DNA of 64,000 bases, taken from Pseudomonadota bacterium (GTDB lineage: Bacteria; Myxococcota_A; UBA9160; SZUA-336). Positions 1 to 8,008 of the stretch are shown in pieces. Each line of letters opens with the position of its first letter. Positions within the stretch are counted from its first letter, which is position 1. The translations under genes were made by a program, and so were the position numbers. The stretch is from contig QJZC01000029.1 in assembly GCA_003247575.1 (NCBI GenBank), positions 1 to 64,000 on the forward strand, read 5' to 3'. The notes under the pieces were generated by a model that did not search any database, was not told where the DNA came from, and worked only from the letters and a program-made list of their open reading frames with translations.

Positions 1-1
1 A

Positions 2-832
2 GACTGGGTCAAGGGCGTCTTCATACTACTACCCGTCCCCTTCGCCCTCGCAGCCGGCGACGGAGTGTTGCACCTGCCCTCCCTGTTCCTCGGGGTTCTC
101 GGCTTCAGCCTGATGAGCTCTGCCGTCTACTGCTACAACGATGCCCAGGATGCAGAGGCGGACCGACTCCACCCCACGAAGCGCAACCGACCGGTGGCTT
201 CCGGAGAAGTGTCGCGTCGAGCTGCATTCACCGCATCGCTAACGCTTTGCCTGCTGAGCCTAGCGCTCTTGATCGCGGTGGGGCGCGTCGAGGCACTGCT
301 GCTCACGGTGGGCTACGCGGGCGCGAATCTCGTATACAGCCACTACGCGAAGCACGTTCCGCCACTCGACGTCTTCCTGCTCGCATCCTTCTTCATGATT
401 CGAGTTTTTCTCGGCTGCGTCCTCGTAGAGACCTCACCCTCGAACTGGCTCCTGCTGTGCTCATCCACGTTGGCTCTCTTCCTGGTGCTGGCCAAGCGCC
501 GCGCAGATCTCGCATCCGGGCTGGGGAGCGATCATCGGCAGAGCCTCGCCGGCTATTCTGTAGCCTTCCTGGATCAGGCCATGAGCCTGACCGCGGGGGT
601 CGCCTTCGTCTCGTACGCCCTGTACAGCCTCGATGCTGCGATCTTCCTGCCAGGACGCGAGTTCGCCTCGCTCCCATTTGCGGCCGCCGGCATCCTCGAC
701 TACCTGCGCCTCGCACACGTCCATGGTGTTGGCGGATCGCCCGTCGACACCGCGCTCTCCGAACCGTCGATCATGATCTGCGGGTTGGGCTGGGCGACGG
801 CAGTCATGTGGAGCCTAGACCTCTCAGCATAG
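2..832 (+). CDS. UbiA-family prenyltransferase, 5'-truncated (decaprenyl-phosphate phosphoribosyltransferase-like)
   Basis: Integral-membrane enzyme of the UbiA superfamily. The reading frame is open to the left edge, so the N-terminus lies outside the window; 276 residues remain. The first Asp-rich motif (YNDAQDAEAD, visible residues 45-54) followed by HPTKRNRPVASG is the form typical of decaprenyl-phosphate phosphoribosyltransferases, which transfer phosphoribose to a polyprenyl phosphate for arabinose-type or cell-envelope sugars. The opening DWVKGVFILLP also fits that branch. Several hydrophobic segments follow, with a second acidic patch near GLGSDHRQSLAGY. The superfamily call is secure; the exact substrate is inferred from motif style. 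The ordinary ATG at base 65 would delete a conserved membrane segment, so it is not the start. Confidence 0.85.
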   Translation, partial: DWVKGVFILLPVPFALAAGDGVLHLPSLFLGVLGFSLMSSAVYCYNDAQDAEADRLHPTKRNRPVASGEVSRRAAFTASLTLCLLSLALLIAVGRVEALLLTVGYAGANLVYSHYAKHVPPLDVFLLASFFMIRVFLGCVLVETSPSNWLLLCSSTLALFLVLAKRRADLASGLGSDHRQSLAGYSVAFLDQAMSLTAGVAFVSYALYSLDAAIFLPGREFASLPFAAAGILDYLRLAHVHGVGGSPVDTALSEPSIMICGLGWATAVMWSLDLSA

Positions 833-972
833 CCAAATTCCTTATTATTTTCAGTGACTTGAGGCCATGAGAGTCTTCGACCTCAACCTCGAACAAGCGC
901 TCGCACGCCCGGATCACGGCCCCACGGTCGGACCTCTACAGAGGATCCACGACGTGACCGATAAGCATCTTC

Positions 973-995
973 ACTAGTACCCATTGCATACTAGT
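973..995. promoter_or_regulatory. 7-9-7 inverted repeat, candidate HxlR-type operator
   Basis: ACTAGTA at 973-979 and its exact complement TACTAGT at 989-995 are separated by 9 nt. This geometry matches the operators described for DUF24/HxlR regulators such as YodB. It lies about 95 nt upstream of the HxlR-SCP2 gene, and a TTGACA-like -35 element occurs between them near 1037. The natural inference is autoregulation of the regulator/acyl-CoA dehydrogenase operon. Confidence 0.5.
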
Positions 996-1089
996 CCTCG
1001 TTCTCGTACGATCCCGTCCCGGCTTGGATCCGTATACTTGACAGGGCTCGAACGCCCAGCAACGGGTACCGAGAGAGGAATTGCTGGTC

Positions 1090-1779
1090 ATGTCGGACGA
1101 CGTCTCGCAATTGAAGGGCCCCCTCTTCTGCCCTGTCGCACGTGCGCTCGACCTACTCGGGGAGCGCTGGACCCTGGTCCTGGTGCGTCACCTCCTAGGA
1201 GGCCCGCGCGGCTTTCAGGATCTGCGCGTACGGACCGGCATCGCCCCGCGCGTGCTCAGCACCCGGCTGCGTCAGCTGACCGATCGAGGTTTCGTGCGCA
1301 GCGTTCCGGTCGGGAACCGCAGCCTATATGCATTGACCCCGCGCGGCGAGAGTCTGGAGCCCATCGTGCGCTCCATCGCCCGTTGGTGGGTTCTGAACGA
1401 GATGGAGCAGACTGGCCCATTCAGCGATACGACCCCGGCTTCGGTGGTCGAGGGGCTCCCGTTCATGCTGCACGAGGGGCACGCGCGCGATGCCAAGTGT
1501 ACCTACGAGCTCCGACTCACCGGCGAGGGGGGCGGGGTCTGGACGATCTCGATTCAGGACGGCGCCTGCCGCGTCCGCGAGGGCTTCGCGGACCATGCGG
1601 ACGTTCGCTATACCGCGGACGCCATGGATTGGTGCCGCCTGGTTTTCGGCCGTATGAACGATCGCGAGGCTTTTCAATCGGGCCGGCTCAAGAAGGACGG
1701 GGAAGGAAGGTCTCTGGCCTGGTTCTTTCACCAGCCGCCCCCACCCAAGCAGGATTCCAAGCAAGGAGACACGGTATGA
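1090..1779 (+). CDS. HxlR-family winged-helix regulator fused to an SCP2-like domain
   Basis: Cytosolic transcription factor of 229 residues. The first ~100 residues are an HxlR (DUF24) winged helix with the hallmark FCPVARALDLLGERWTLVLV and a recognition region PRVLSTRLRQL. The C-terminal ~100 residues, ending ADVRYTADAMDWCRLVFGR then a short basic tail, look like a sterol-carrier (SCP2) ligand-binding fold, suggesting that a hydrophobic or acyl-CoA ligand is sensed. ATG 1090 is chosen because GAGAGAGG sits at a usable distance; the TTG at 1081 would abut that ribosome site. The stop overlaps the next ATG (ATGA), so it is translationally coupled to the acyl-CoA dehydrogenase. An inverted repeat at 973-995 may be its operator. 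Confidence 0.88.
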   Translation: MSDDVSQLKGPLFCPVARALDLLGERWTLVLVRHLLGGPRGFQDLRVRTGIAPRVLSTRLRQLTDRGFVRSVPVGNRSLYALTPRGESLEPIVRSIARWWVLNEMEQTGPFSDTTPASVVEGLPFMLHEGHARDAKCTYELRLTGEGGGVWTISIQDGACRVREGFADHADVRYTADAMDWCRLVFGRMNDREAFQSGRLKKDGEGRSLAWFFHQPPPPKQDSKQGDTV

Positions 1780-2888
1780 TTTCGTTTAGCCCCTCAGAAG
1801 AACAGGAACTCATCCAACAGACGGTGAGTGAGTTCGCGCAGAACGAAATGCGCGAAATTTCGCGTGAGTGCGACGAGACGGGCAGTGTTCCGCGTGAGTT
1901 CCTCGAGAAGACCTGGGAGCTCGGACTCGTAAACTCGATGATTCCGGAGGAGCTCGATGGTGGCGGCATGGAGCGCTCGCCGGTCACGACCGCGATCGTT
2001 CTCGAGGAGCTGGCCTTCGGATGCGCGTCGCTCGCATGCGCGGCTCTCTCGCCGACCACGTTCATCCACCCTCTGCTCGATTTCGGCACCGACGAGCAGA
2101 AGAAGGAATATCTGCCGCTGTTTACGGGAACCTCGTTCCACGCCGCCTCGATGGCGCTGGCCGAGAGCCACTTCACGTTCGACCTGGGCGCCCTGCGAAC
2201 GGTCGCCGAGCCCAAGGGAGACGGCTACGTCCTCTCGGGTATCAAGCGAATGGTTCCACTCGGCGATCGCGCGAGTCACTTCCTGATCATCGCACGCTCG
2301 GCGTCGAACGAGGGCATCGGAGGCGTCGAAGCGTTCATCGTCCCGCGCGACGCGAAGGGACTCGCGATCGCAGACGAAGGCGAGAAGACTCTCGGATTGA
2401 GAGCACTACCCCTGTCCAAGCTCGAGCTGGAACGGGTCGAGGTCGCCGCCAGCCAGCGACTGGGCGGCGAGCAGGGCATCGACGCCGCCCAGTTGTTCGC
2501 AGCTGCGCGCACTGCGAGCCTTGCGGTCGGCCTCGGTCTGTCCCGCGCGATGCTCGAGACCTCGATCCCGTACGCAAAGGAGCGCTACGCCTTCGGTCAG
2601 CCCATCGCGCAGAAGCAGACGATCGCGTTCTGGCTAGCCGACATGCAGATCGAAGTGAACTCGATGCGCTGGCTCATCTGGAAGGCCGCGAGCCACCTGG
2701 AGCACGGCCTGCCGGCGGCCAAGCCCATGGCTCTCGCATCTAGCTACGCTCAGCGAGAGATGATCAAGATCGCGGACAACGGCCTGCAGGTTTTCGGTGG
2801 CCATGGATACATTCGCGATTACCCCGTCGAGATGTGGTATCGCAACGCTCGCACGATCACGGTGCTGGACACCGTGGCTGCCCTTTAG
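1776..2888 (+). CDS. acyl-CoA dehydrogenase-like subunit with degenerate active site
   Basis: Acyl-CoA dehydrogenase fold, 370 residues. The C-terminal helical domain is well conserved (KERYAFGQPIAQKQ, LADMQIEVNSMRW, QVFGGHGYIRDYPVEMWYRNAR). The middle-domain flavin/substrate loop, normally TEPxAGSD, reads LAESHFTFD. The protein stops right after ARTITVLDTVAAL, where active family members have IYEGT with the catalytic glutamate; an Asp lies at about that position. These features are known in the non-catalytic halves of heteromeric acyl-CoA dehydrogenases (the mycobacterial ChsE/FadE pairs), so I infer that it pairs with the next gene. The start overlaps the regulator stop, and AAGGAGA lies at 1763-1769. 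A long frame opening upstream at 984 is the shadow of the regulator gene. Confidence 0.85.
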   Translation: MISFSPSEEQELIQQTVSEFAQNEMREISRECDETGSVPREFLEKTWELGLVNSMIPEELDGGGMERSPVTTAIVLEELAFGCASLACAALSPTTFIHPLLDFGTDEQKKEYLPLFTGTSFHAASMALAESHFTFDLGALRTVAEPKGDGYVLSGIKRMVPLGDRASHFLIIARSASNEGIGGVEAFIVPRDAKGLAIADEGEKTLGLRALPLSKLELERVEVAASQRLGGEQGIDAAQLFAAARTASLAVGLGLSRAMLETSIPYAKERYAFGQPIAQKQTIAFWLADMQIEVNSMRWLIWKAASHLEHGLPAAKPMALASSYAQREMIKIADNGLQVFGGHGYIRDYPVEMWYRNARTITVLDTVAAL

Positions 2889-2900
2889 GAGATCTACCCC

Positions 2901-4076
2901 ATGATTGACTTCACCCTCTCCCAACGCGACGAGGCAATCCTCGAAAACCAACGCGAGCAGGCGATGCTGTGTCGCAAGTACGCGCGCTACTACGACGAGC
3001 ACGAGGAGGAGTTCGCCCCGGACGTGCTGCCGGAAGCCGACAGCTTCGAATCCAAGCCGTTGCCAGAGACCGACTCGGCACGCGACACGAACGGCGCCGT
3101 CATGGGAATGCTCACGACGATGATGCAGAACTACGGCGACTACACCATTCGGTTGCGCCGTGGCAAGGGCGGACTCGGGAATGCCGCGCTCGCCGCCTCG
3201 GGAACCCCCGAGCAGGTCGAGCGCTGGCGTGGCCAAACCTTGGCGATGGCAATCACCGAGCCAGGCTGCGGCTCCGACTCGAAGGCGATTCAAGCGACCG
3301 CCGTGCTCGATGAGGCCACGAACGAGTGGATCCTCAACGGGGAGAAGATCTTCGTCACGACGGGCTGTCGCGCAGATGGCGTCGTGGTCTGGGCGACACT
3401 CGACAAGGAAGCCGGACGCGGCGGCATCAAGTCCTTCATCGTCATGAAGGGCACACCCGGCTTCGATGTGACCCACAAGGAGAAGAAGCTGGGCATCCGC
3501 GCCGACGACACCGCAGCCATGGTGTTTCGCGACTGCCGCATTCCACGGGACCACCTGCTCGGGGGCAAGGAGAGCGTGAGCCGCAAGGGCGGTGGCGGCT
3601 TCAAGGGCGTCATGAAGACCTTCAACATGACTCGACCCGCAGTCGGAGCCATCGGAATCGGAATCGCACAGGCTGCACTCGACTTCACCAAGGAAGAGCT
3701 CGCGCGCGAAGGAGTGGTCATCGACTACATGGCCGCACCGCACCAGCGCTCCGCCATCGCCGAGAAACTCATCGAGATCGAGGCCGACATCGATGCGGCA
3801 GTGCTCGACATTCTGCACTCGGCCTGGCTCAGCGGTGAAGCGAAGCCCAACAACACCGAGGCTTCGATCGCCAAGGCGAAGGGAGGCGAGGTTGCGCGCA
3901 CGGCAACTCAGCGCTGCATCGGGCTGCTCGGGTCCCTCGGCATCAGTCGTGAGTACCTGCTCGAGAAGTGGTTCCGCGACTCGCGCATCACCGACATCTA
4001 CGAGGGTACTGGCCAGATTCAACGCCTGATCATCGCCCGAGACATTCTCGGCTACAGCGCAGCCGAGCTCTCCTGA
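2901..4076 (+). CDS. acyl-CoA dehydrogenase, catalytic-type subunit
   Basis: Flavin-dependent acyl-CoA dehydrogenase of 391 residues that introduces an alpha-beta double bond into an acyl-CoA. Unlike its upstream neighbour it keeps the FAD/substrate loop (AMAITEPGCGSDSKA, about residues 112-126) and the C-terminal DIYEGTGQIQRLIIARDILGY with the catalytic-position Glu. The N-terminal helical part is atypical, with a charged stretch around residues 20-60. It begins 12 nt after the first dehydrogenase, with GGAGATCT just upstream, so the two are co-transcribed with the HxlR-SCP2 regulator. The substrate is not readable; a cyclic, branched or steroid-like acyl-CoA is possible given the SCP2 domain, but that is inference. 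Confidence 0.92.
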   Translation: MIDFTLSQRDEAILENQREQAMLCRKYARYYDEHEEEFAPDVLPEADSFESKPLPETDSARDTNGAVMGMLTTMMQNYGDYTIRLRRGKGGLGNAALAASGTPEQVERWRGQTLAMAITEPGCGSDSKAIQATAVLDEATNEWILNGEKIFVTTGCRADGVVVWATLDKEAGRGGIKSFIVMKGTPGFDVTHKEKKLGIRADDTAAMVFRDCRIPRDHLLGGKESVSRKGGGGFKGVMKTFNMTRPAVGAIGIGIAQAALDFTKEELAREGVVIDYMAAPHQRSAIAEKLIEIEADIDAAVLDILHSAWLSGEAKPNNTEASIAKAKGGEVARTATQRCIGLLGSLGISREYLLEKWFRDSRITDIYEGTGQIQRLIIARDILGYSAAELS

Positions 4077-4078
4077 CC

Positions 4079-4861
4079 TCAGACGGCTCGCGCGGTGCCG
4101 GCGAGTACCAGCTCGTTCTGGCGCCGCGCGAGACGCTCCGGTGCCCGTCCTCGAGCAGACGGAGCACACGCTACGGCGGTTTCCAGATCACCTCGATCGA
4201 GGCCCCCGTGAGCAACCAGCCCCCAGAGTTCCGGCTTGTGCTTGCGCATGCGCTCGAGCACCTCGTCCACCTTCCCGAGGATCGGCTGCTTGATCCCGTA
4301 GGCGCCCAATCGAACCGGACGGCCGATCCTCTGGAAGCGGACGCCGAGAAGCCCCGCGCCGCGCACTACACCCGCGCCCATCATTCCGCACCAGACGCGC
4401 ACATCGTACTCCCGCGATAGCAAGACGAGCCCTCGCAGGAGTCCCAGGATTGCGTACGGTCTGAGCTCACGCAGTGCAGAAGACTCCGCGGCATCTGCAT
4501 CCAGATAGCGCTCCGTCATACACAGACGTGAGATCTCAGCGAAGGCAGAGCGCGGAAAGCTCGGCTCGCATCGAGCCAGGTCGATCGGACTCACTCGCTC
4601 TACAGGGAACTTTCCTGGTGGCAGAATCAGGCGCACTGCGCCGATCGGGGCTCCGGTCGGTCGGTAGGTGAGCAGCGCGTGGACCGATCTCTCGTCGTCC
4701 TGATCCTCTTCGGCACGATCTGGATACGCGGCGGCATCGAAGTGGGACCGATCCTGACAGTACGCCAGATAGCGCACGTGACGGCAGACCCAGACGTCCT
4801 CCGCAGTCCGCGCAATGCGCGTCTCGAAGAGACTGGGGAAAAGCTCCGGTCGCTGCTGCAT
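4079..4861 (-). CDS. PEP-CTERM/exosortase system-associated acyltransferase (FeeM-like GNAT)
   Basis: About 260 residues with the pattern of the exosortase-associated acyltransferase family, related to N-acyl amino acid synthases and autoinducer synthases. It has an early CRHVRYLAYCQ (R..RY..YC), then SVHALLTYRPTGAPIGAVRLILP, FAEISRLCMTERYL, a central LRGLVLLSREYDVRVWCGMM and FQRIGRPVRLGAYGIKQP. It probably makes a small acylated signal or modifies an exported product. ATG 4861 places about 30 residues before RYLAYC, as is usual; an upstream GTG at 4903 gives a 14-residue extension but sits inside a palindrome. No exosortase or PEP-CTERM substrate was found in the window. It ends 2 nt from the convergent dehydrogenase gene. 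Confidence 0.82.
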   Translation of the reverse strand: MQQRPELFPSLFETRIARTAEDVWVCRHVRYLAYCQDRSHFDAAAYPDRAEEDQDDERSVHALLTYRPTGAPIGAVRLILPPGKFPVERVSPIDLARCEPSFPRSAFAEISRLCMTERYLDADAAESSALRELRPYAILGLLRGLVLLSREYDVRVWCGMMGAGVVRGAGLLGVRFQRIGRPVRLGAYGIKQPILGKVDEVLERMRKHKPELWGLVAHGGLDRGDLETAVACAPSARGRAPERLARRQNELVLAGTARAV

Positions 4862-4901
4862 CCCGAGTCGAAACCACCTGCTCCGGTGACGTCGCGGGCG
4901 C

Positions 4902-4923
4902 ACGCGTGAGCCAGCTCACGCGT
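4902..4923. promoter_or_regulatory. 22-bp perfect palindrome upstream of the acyltransferase
   Basis: Arms ACGCGTGAGC (4902-4911) and GCTCACGCGT (4914-4923) are perfect complements around a 2-nt centre. The site lies about 41 nt upstream of ATG 4861 on the acyltransferase coding strand, a normal operator position, and would overlap the alternative GTG start. The size resembles operators of TetR or LuxR dimers; which regulator binds is unknown. Confidence 0.45.
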
Positions 4924-5092
4924 TCGAAAACACCCGCATCGACTCGTTCGTCCAGTATCCCTCTAAACTTGAGTTGAAGAACCCACTCTCTACGCATATA
5001 GCAACAGAGATGGACAAAACCCTCAGCTGAGGACGCAGAGCGCTCATCCAGGGGCGGCCGGCGGCACAGCGGGGCCGGGCGCTGCTGCCCCG

Positions 5093-5210
5093 GATATTTC
5101 ACCAGGCTCGTGCGAGGGCTCTGGAATCGCGGCCGCCGGGCCGTTGGGAGTCGGCGACCAGGCCCGGCGGCCGCGATTCCAGAGCCTCTCCACCGAGATG
5201 GTGAAATATC
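5093..5210. repeat. long two-tier inverted repeat (26-bp perfect inner stem)
   Basis: An outer 12-bp arm GATATTTCACCA (5093-5104) is complemented at 5199-5210. Inside it, a 26-bp arm at 5117-5142 is perfectly complemented at 5161-5186 around an 18-nt loop. The structure starts 5 nt beyond the stop of the AEC permease gene. As RNA it would fold into a very stable hairpin, so it could act as a terminator or 3'-end stabiliser. As DNA it resembles a palindromic (REP- or MITE-like) element. No second copy was noticed in this window. There is no T tract typical of a simple intrinsic terminator. Confidence 0.7.
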
Positions 5211-5214
5211 GGGA

Positions 5215-6126
5215 CTAGGGAGTGCCGAGGGCTACCGCGAGCAGCAGCGGCAGGGTGACGAAGGACACCAGGGTCGAGACCACGACCAGGCTCGCCACTT
5301 GCTCAGGAGAGCGCTCGTACTGCTCCGCGAACAGCACGTTGAAGACCGCGGACGGCATCGCGCATTGGATGATCAACACCCCGCGCATCACACCCTGCAG
5401 GTCGAGCAGCTGCGCGACACCCAATCCGGCGGCCAACCCCAGACCGAGACGACCACCCGCGAGCAGCCCGCTTCGCGCCAGGCTGCGAATTCGCAGCTCC
5501 GAGAGAGCCACGCCGAGGGTGATCAGCATCAACGGGATCGAGAATGCACCCAAGAGCTCGGTGGTATTGCTCAGCCAGGGCGGAATCCTTACGCCCGCTG
5601 CGACCACCACCACGGACAACACGGCGGACCAGGCGAGCGGGGTTCGCGCCAGCTCCCGTAGCGAGAACCTTCCCGACCAGAGCATGACTCCCAGGGTAAA
5701 GTGCAGAAACGAGCTCACCGCAAAGAAGCAGGCTCCGAAAGCGAGCCCATCCCCTCCGACTCCACCGTTTTCGGGGAAGGCGAAGTTGCACACGGCGAGT
5801 CCCATGTTGCCCGCATTACTGAAGACCAGCGGCGACAAGTACGTGTGACTGGGTAGTCGAGCCAATCGTAGCACCAGATAGGCCGCAACCAAGCTACCCA
5901 GGATCGCGAGCAACGCGGCGCCAGCCATCTCGACGAGCACAGCGGAGCGCGCCGCGAGCCCAACCAGATTGTGGAACACGAGGCAGGGAGCGCCGACTGA
6001 AGAGATCAGAGACGAGATGGCGGCTCGATCGAAGCTACGCCCCGAGCGCGCCCAAAGAAAACCGAGAGCCGCGCACAGAAAGACAGGCGCTACAACCGCG
6101 AAGATGGGCCCCAGCCCAGCCGTCAT
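5215..6126 (-). CDS. AEC-family (auxin efflux carrier-like) permease
   Basis: Inner-membrane protein of 303 residues with about ten hydrophobic segments in the two-half arrangement of the AEC/bile-acid-sodium-symporter fold. The central LSPLVFSNAGNMGLAVCNFAFPENGG region and the late SIPLMLITLGVALSE and IIQCAMPSAVFNVLFA segments match the conserved crossover regions of the family. Bacterial members move organic acids such as malate or malonate, or auxin-like compounds; the substrate here cannot be read. It lies downstream of the cytochrome gene on the same strand (17-nt gap) and ends 5 nt before the long hairpin. Confidence 0.88.
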   Translation of the reverse strand: MTAGLGPIFAVVAPVFLCAALGFLWARSGRSFDRAAISSLISSVGAPCLVFHNLVGLAARSAVLVEMAGAALLAILGSLVAAYLVLRLARLPSHTYLSPLVFSNAGNMGLAVCNFAFPENGGVGGDGLAFGACFFAVSSFLHFTLGVMLWSGRFSLRELARTPLAWSAVLSVVVVAAGVRIPPWLSNTTELLGAFSIPLMLITLGVALSELRIRSLARSGLLAGGRLGLGLAAGLGVAQLLDLQGVMRGVLIIQCAMPSAVFNVLFAEQYERSPEQVASLVVVSTLVSFVTLPLLLAVALGTP

Positions 6127-6143
6127 CCGGTGCGCTCAGGACT

Positions 6144-6674
6144 TCAGGAGGAAGGACAGATCGAGCGGAGATGAGCGATCAGATTCAGGATGTCGTCCCC
6201 GGGCACGATGTCACCCCAAGGCGGCATGGCAGGCGACTTCTCGACCGAGGCTCCACCCCCACAGATAACCTTGTAGAGATGTGCGTCGCTCAGGCTACCC
6301 ATGTAGTCACAGTCCGTGTGATCGGCGGGCGTCGGCTGAATCGGCTGCGCATCAGGCCCATGGCACAGATTGCAGTACTGTGCGTAGACCGCAGCACCCG
6401 CCGCCGTGTCGCCGCGCAGCGATCCCGAAGGCGGGGCACACTTCTCGGTCGCCGCTGCCGTGGGACTCGCAGTAGAGGCGGACCCTGTGGCAGTGGATGC
6501 GGTGGGCTGCGCACCGGCCGATGACTCCCTAGCGGCGTCTGGAGTTCGAGCAGCGGGAGTTGGAGGCGATGAGGAATCGGCCTGCCGAGAGCCACCGTCC
6601 CCGCACGCAAGGACCGCCGCCGTCAATAGGGCCAGGCTGAATCCAGCGATCGCTGATGAGCTCGAATTCCCCAT
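6144..6674 (-). CDS. c-type cytochrome lipoprotein
   Basis: Single-haem cytochrome c anchored as a lipoprotein, 176 residues. ATG 6674 gives MGNSSSSAIAGFSLALLTAA followed by VLAC, a convincing lipobox with Cys around residue 23. A ~60-residue Ser/Thr/Ala/Pro-rich linker follows, then a compact haem domain with CNLCH and a distal AMPPWG methionine region (about residues 145-151). Likely role: periplasmic electron transfer. The lone haem site and the methionine-proline motif are visible; the partner is not. It is followed on the same strand by the AEC permease and preceded by rpmG. Confidence 0.88.
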   Translation of the reverse strand: MGNSSSSAIAGFSLALLTAAVLACGDGGSRQADSSSPPTPAARTPDAARESSAGAQPTASTATGSASTASPTAAATEKCAPPSGSLRGDTAAGAAVYAQYCNLCHGPDAQPIQPTPADHTDCDYMGSLSDAHLYKVICGGGASVEKSPAMPPWGDIVPGDDILNLIAHLRSICPSS

Positions 6675-6687
6675 CGTCGTAGGTCCG

Positions 6688-6855
6688 CTACTTGATCTTC
6701 GTCTCTTTGAAGGGAACGTGCTTCCGGACCACGGGGTCATACTTGGTCAGCTGCAGCTTGTCCGGGGTCTTCTGCCGATTCTTCGTCGTCGTGTAGAAGA
6801 ATCCGGTCCCGGCAGTACTCTCCAACTTGATCTTCTCACGGGCACCCTTGGCCAT
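6688..6855 (-). CDS. rpmG: 50S ribosomal protein L33
   Basis: Complete 55-residue L33, beginning [20 protein letters not shown] and ending [13 protein letters not shown]. It carries no CxxC pairs, so it is the zinc-independent (C-minus) form. ATG 6855 is preceded on the coding strand by GGAGG at a normal distance. It is part of the large ribosomal subunit near the E site. The neighbouring cytochrome starts 13 nt downstream, so the two may share a transcript. A longer upstream extension of the frame has no coding character. Confidence 0.96.
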   Translation of the reverse strand: MAKGAREKIKLESTAGTGFFYTTTKNRQKTPDKLQLTKYDPVVRKHVPFKETKIK

Positions 6856-7141
6856 ATCCTGCCTCCCAGAGACGAATTCGGACTGGTAGGTACACCGTCT
6901 GGCCGGTGCCGGCAAGCCCCCGGGCTTGTCTAGCGCAGCGGCGTAGCGGAATATGCCCAGAAATCGGGCTCGCGATCGCGCCGATCCCCGCTTCCGTTCG
7001 CCCCGATTCCGGTTGGATTCCGAGGCTTGCCGAGCCTGACGGAGCACATGGCTCGAGCCTGACCCGAGGGAAATCAGACCCGCTCCAAATCGTGAGATCG
7101 GAGTCCCGAATGATGAGTCACCATGTTGGAGGGGAGCTAAG

Positions 7142-8008
7142 GTGAGAGGAATCGTCCTGGCAGGAGGTGCAGGTACACGCCTGCACCCAATCACGCGCGT
7201 CGCGAGCAAGCAGCTGCAACCCGTCTACGACAAGCCGATGATCTACTACCCTCTGGCGACGCTGATGCTCGCGGGAATTCGGGAGATCCTGCTCGTTTCC
7301 ACGCCAGAGGATGTCCCGCGCTTTCGCGACCTGCTGGGCGACGGCCAGCAGTGGGGAGTCCAGATCGAGTACGCCGTGCAGCCCAAACCAGAAGGCATCG
7401 CCCAGGTGTTCCTCATCGGCGAGGAGTTCATCCGTGAGGAGCCCGTCTGCCTGATCCTGGGAGACAATCTCTTCTACGGCCGGATGCGACTCGACGAGGT
7501 GGTCGGAGAGTTCCGCTCCGGAGCCATGATCTTCGCGTACCCCGTGAGTGATCCGGAGCGCTATGGCGTGGTCGAGATGGGCAAGGACGAGCACGTCCTC
7601 ACCCTCGAGGAGAAGCCGGCGCGTCCGCGCAGCAATCTGGCAGTTCCAGGCATCTACCTCTACGGCTCCGACGTGGTCGCCCGCACGCGCGAGCTGCGGC
7701 CGTCCGCACGGGGCGAACTCGAGATCACCGATCTCAACCTGGCCTACCTCGCACGCGGCAGCCTCCGTGCGCGCCAGCTCGGCCGAGGCATCGCGTGGCT
7801 CGACACGGGCACGCACATGGCGCTGCTCGAAGCCTCGAACTTCATCGCCGCGATCGAGAATCGCCAGGGGCTGAAGATCGCGTGCCTAGAGGAGATCGCC
7901 TTCCGTCGGCAGTGGATCGATGCGTCGCAGCTCCGAGCAACCATCGATGCAATGCCCAAATCTCCGTATCGTGCCTATCTCGACCTGGTGCTGGCGGAGA
8001 GCCTTTGA
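7142..8008 (+). CDS. rmlA: glucose-1-phosphate thymidylyltransferase
   Basis: Cytosolic nucleotidyltransferase of 288 residues that forms dTDP-glucose from glucose-1-phosphate and dTTP, the first step to dTDP-rhamnose and related deoxysugars. The signature [26 protein letters not shown] opens the protein (written here only to identify the loop at residues 3-14), followed by [17 protein letters not shown] (about residues 105-112), [17 protein letters not shown] and WLDTGTH. Length equals that of normal RmlA. The GTG start is supported by GGAGGGGA about 8 nt upstream. The stop overlaps a TTG start of the thioesterase gene. No other rml genes are present in the window. Confidence 0.94.
   Translation: MRGIVLAGGAGTRLHPITRVASKQLQPVYDKPMIYYPLATLMLAGIREILLVSTPEDVPRFRDLLGDGQQWGVQIEYAVQPKPEGIAQVFLIGEEFIREEPVCLILGDNLFYGRMRLDEVVGEFRSGAMIFAYPVSDPERYGVVEMGKDEHVLTLEEKPARPRSNLAVPGIYLYGSDVVARTRELRPSARGELEITDLNLAYLARGSLRARQLGRGIAWLDTGTHMALLEASNFIAAIENRQGLKIACLEEIAFRRQWIDASQLRATIDAMPKSPYRAYLDLVLAESL

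Noticed and set aside
867..977. 36-codon frame after the UbiA gene beginning MRVFDLNLEQALARPD
   Set aside because: The GAGG upstream is only 2 nt from the ATG, the frame ends inside the inverted repeat, and no family resemblance is visible; perhaps a remnant.
2634..4169. 511-codon open frame on the minus strand
   Set aside because: It is the antisense shadow of the acyl-CoA dehydrogenase genes, a common effect of high GC content; no motif is present.
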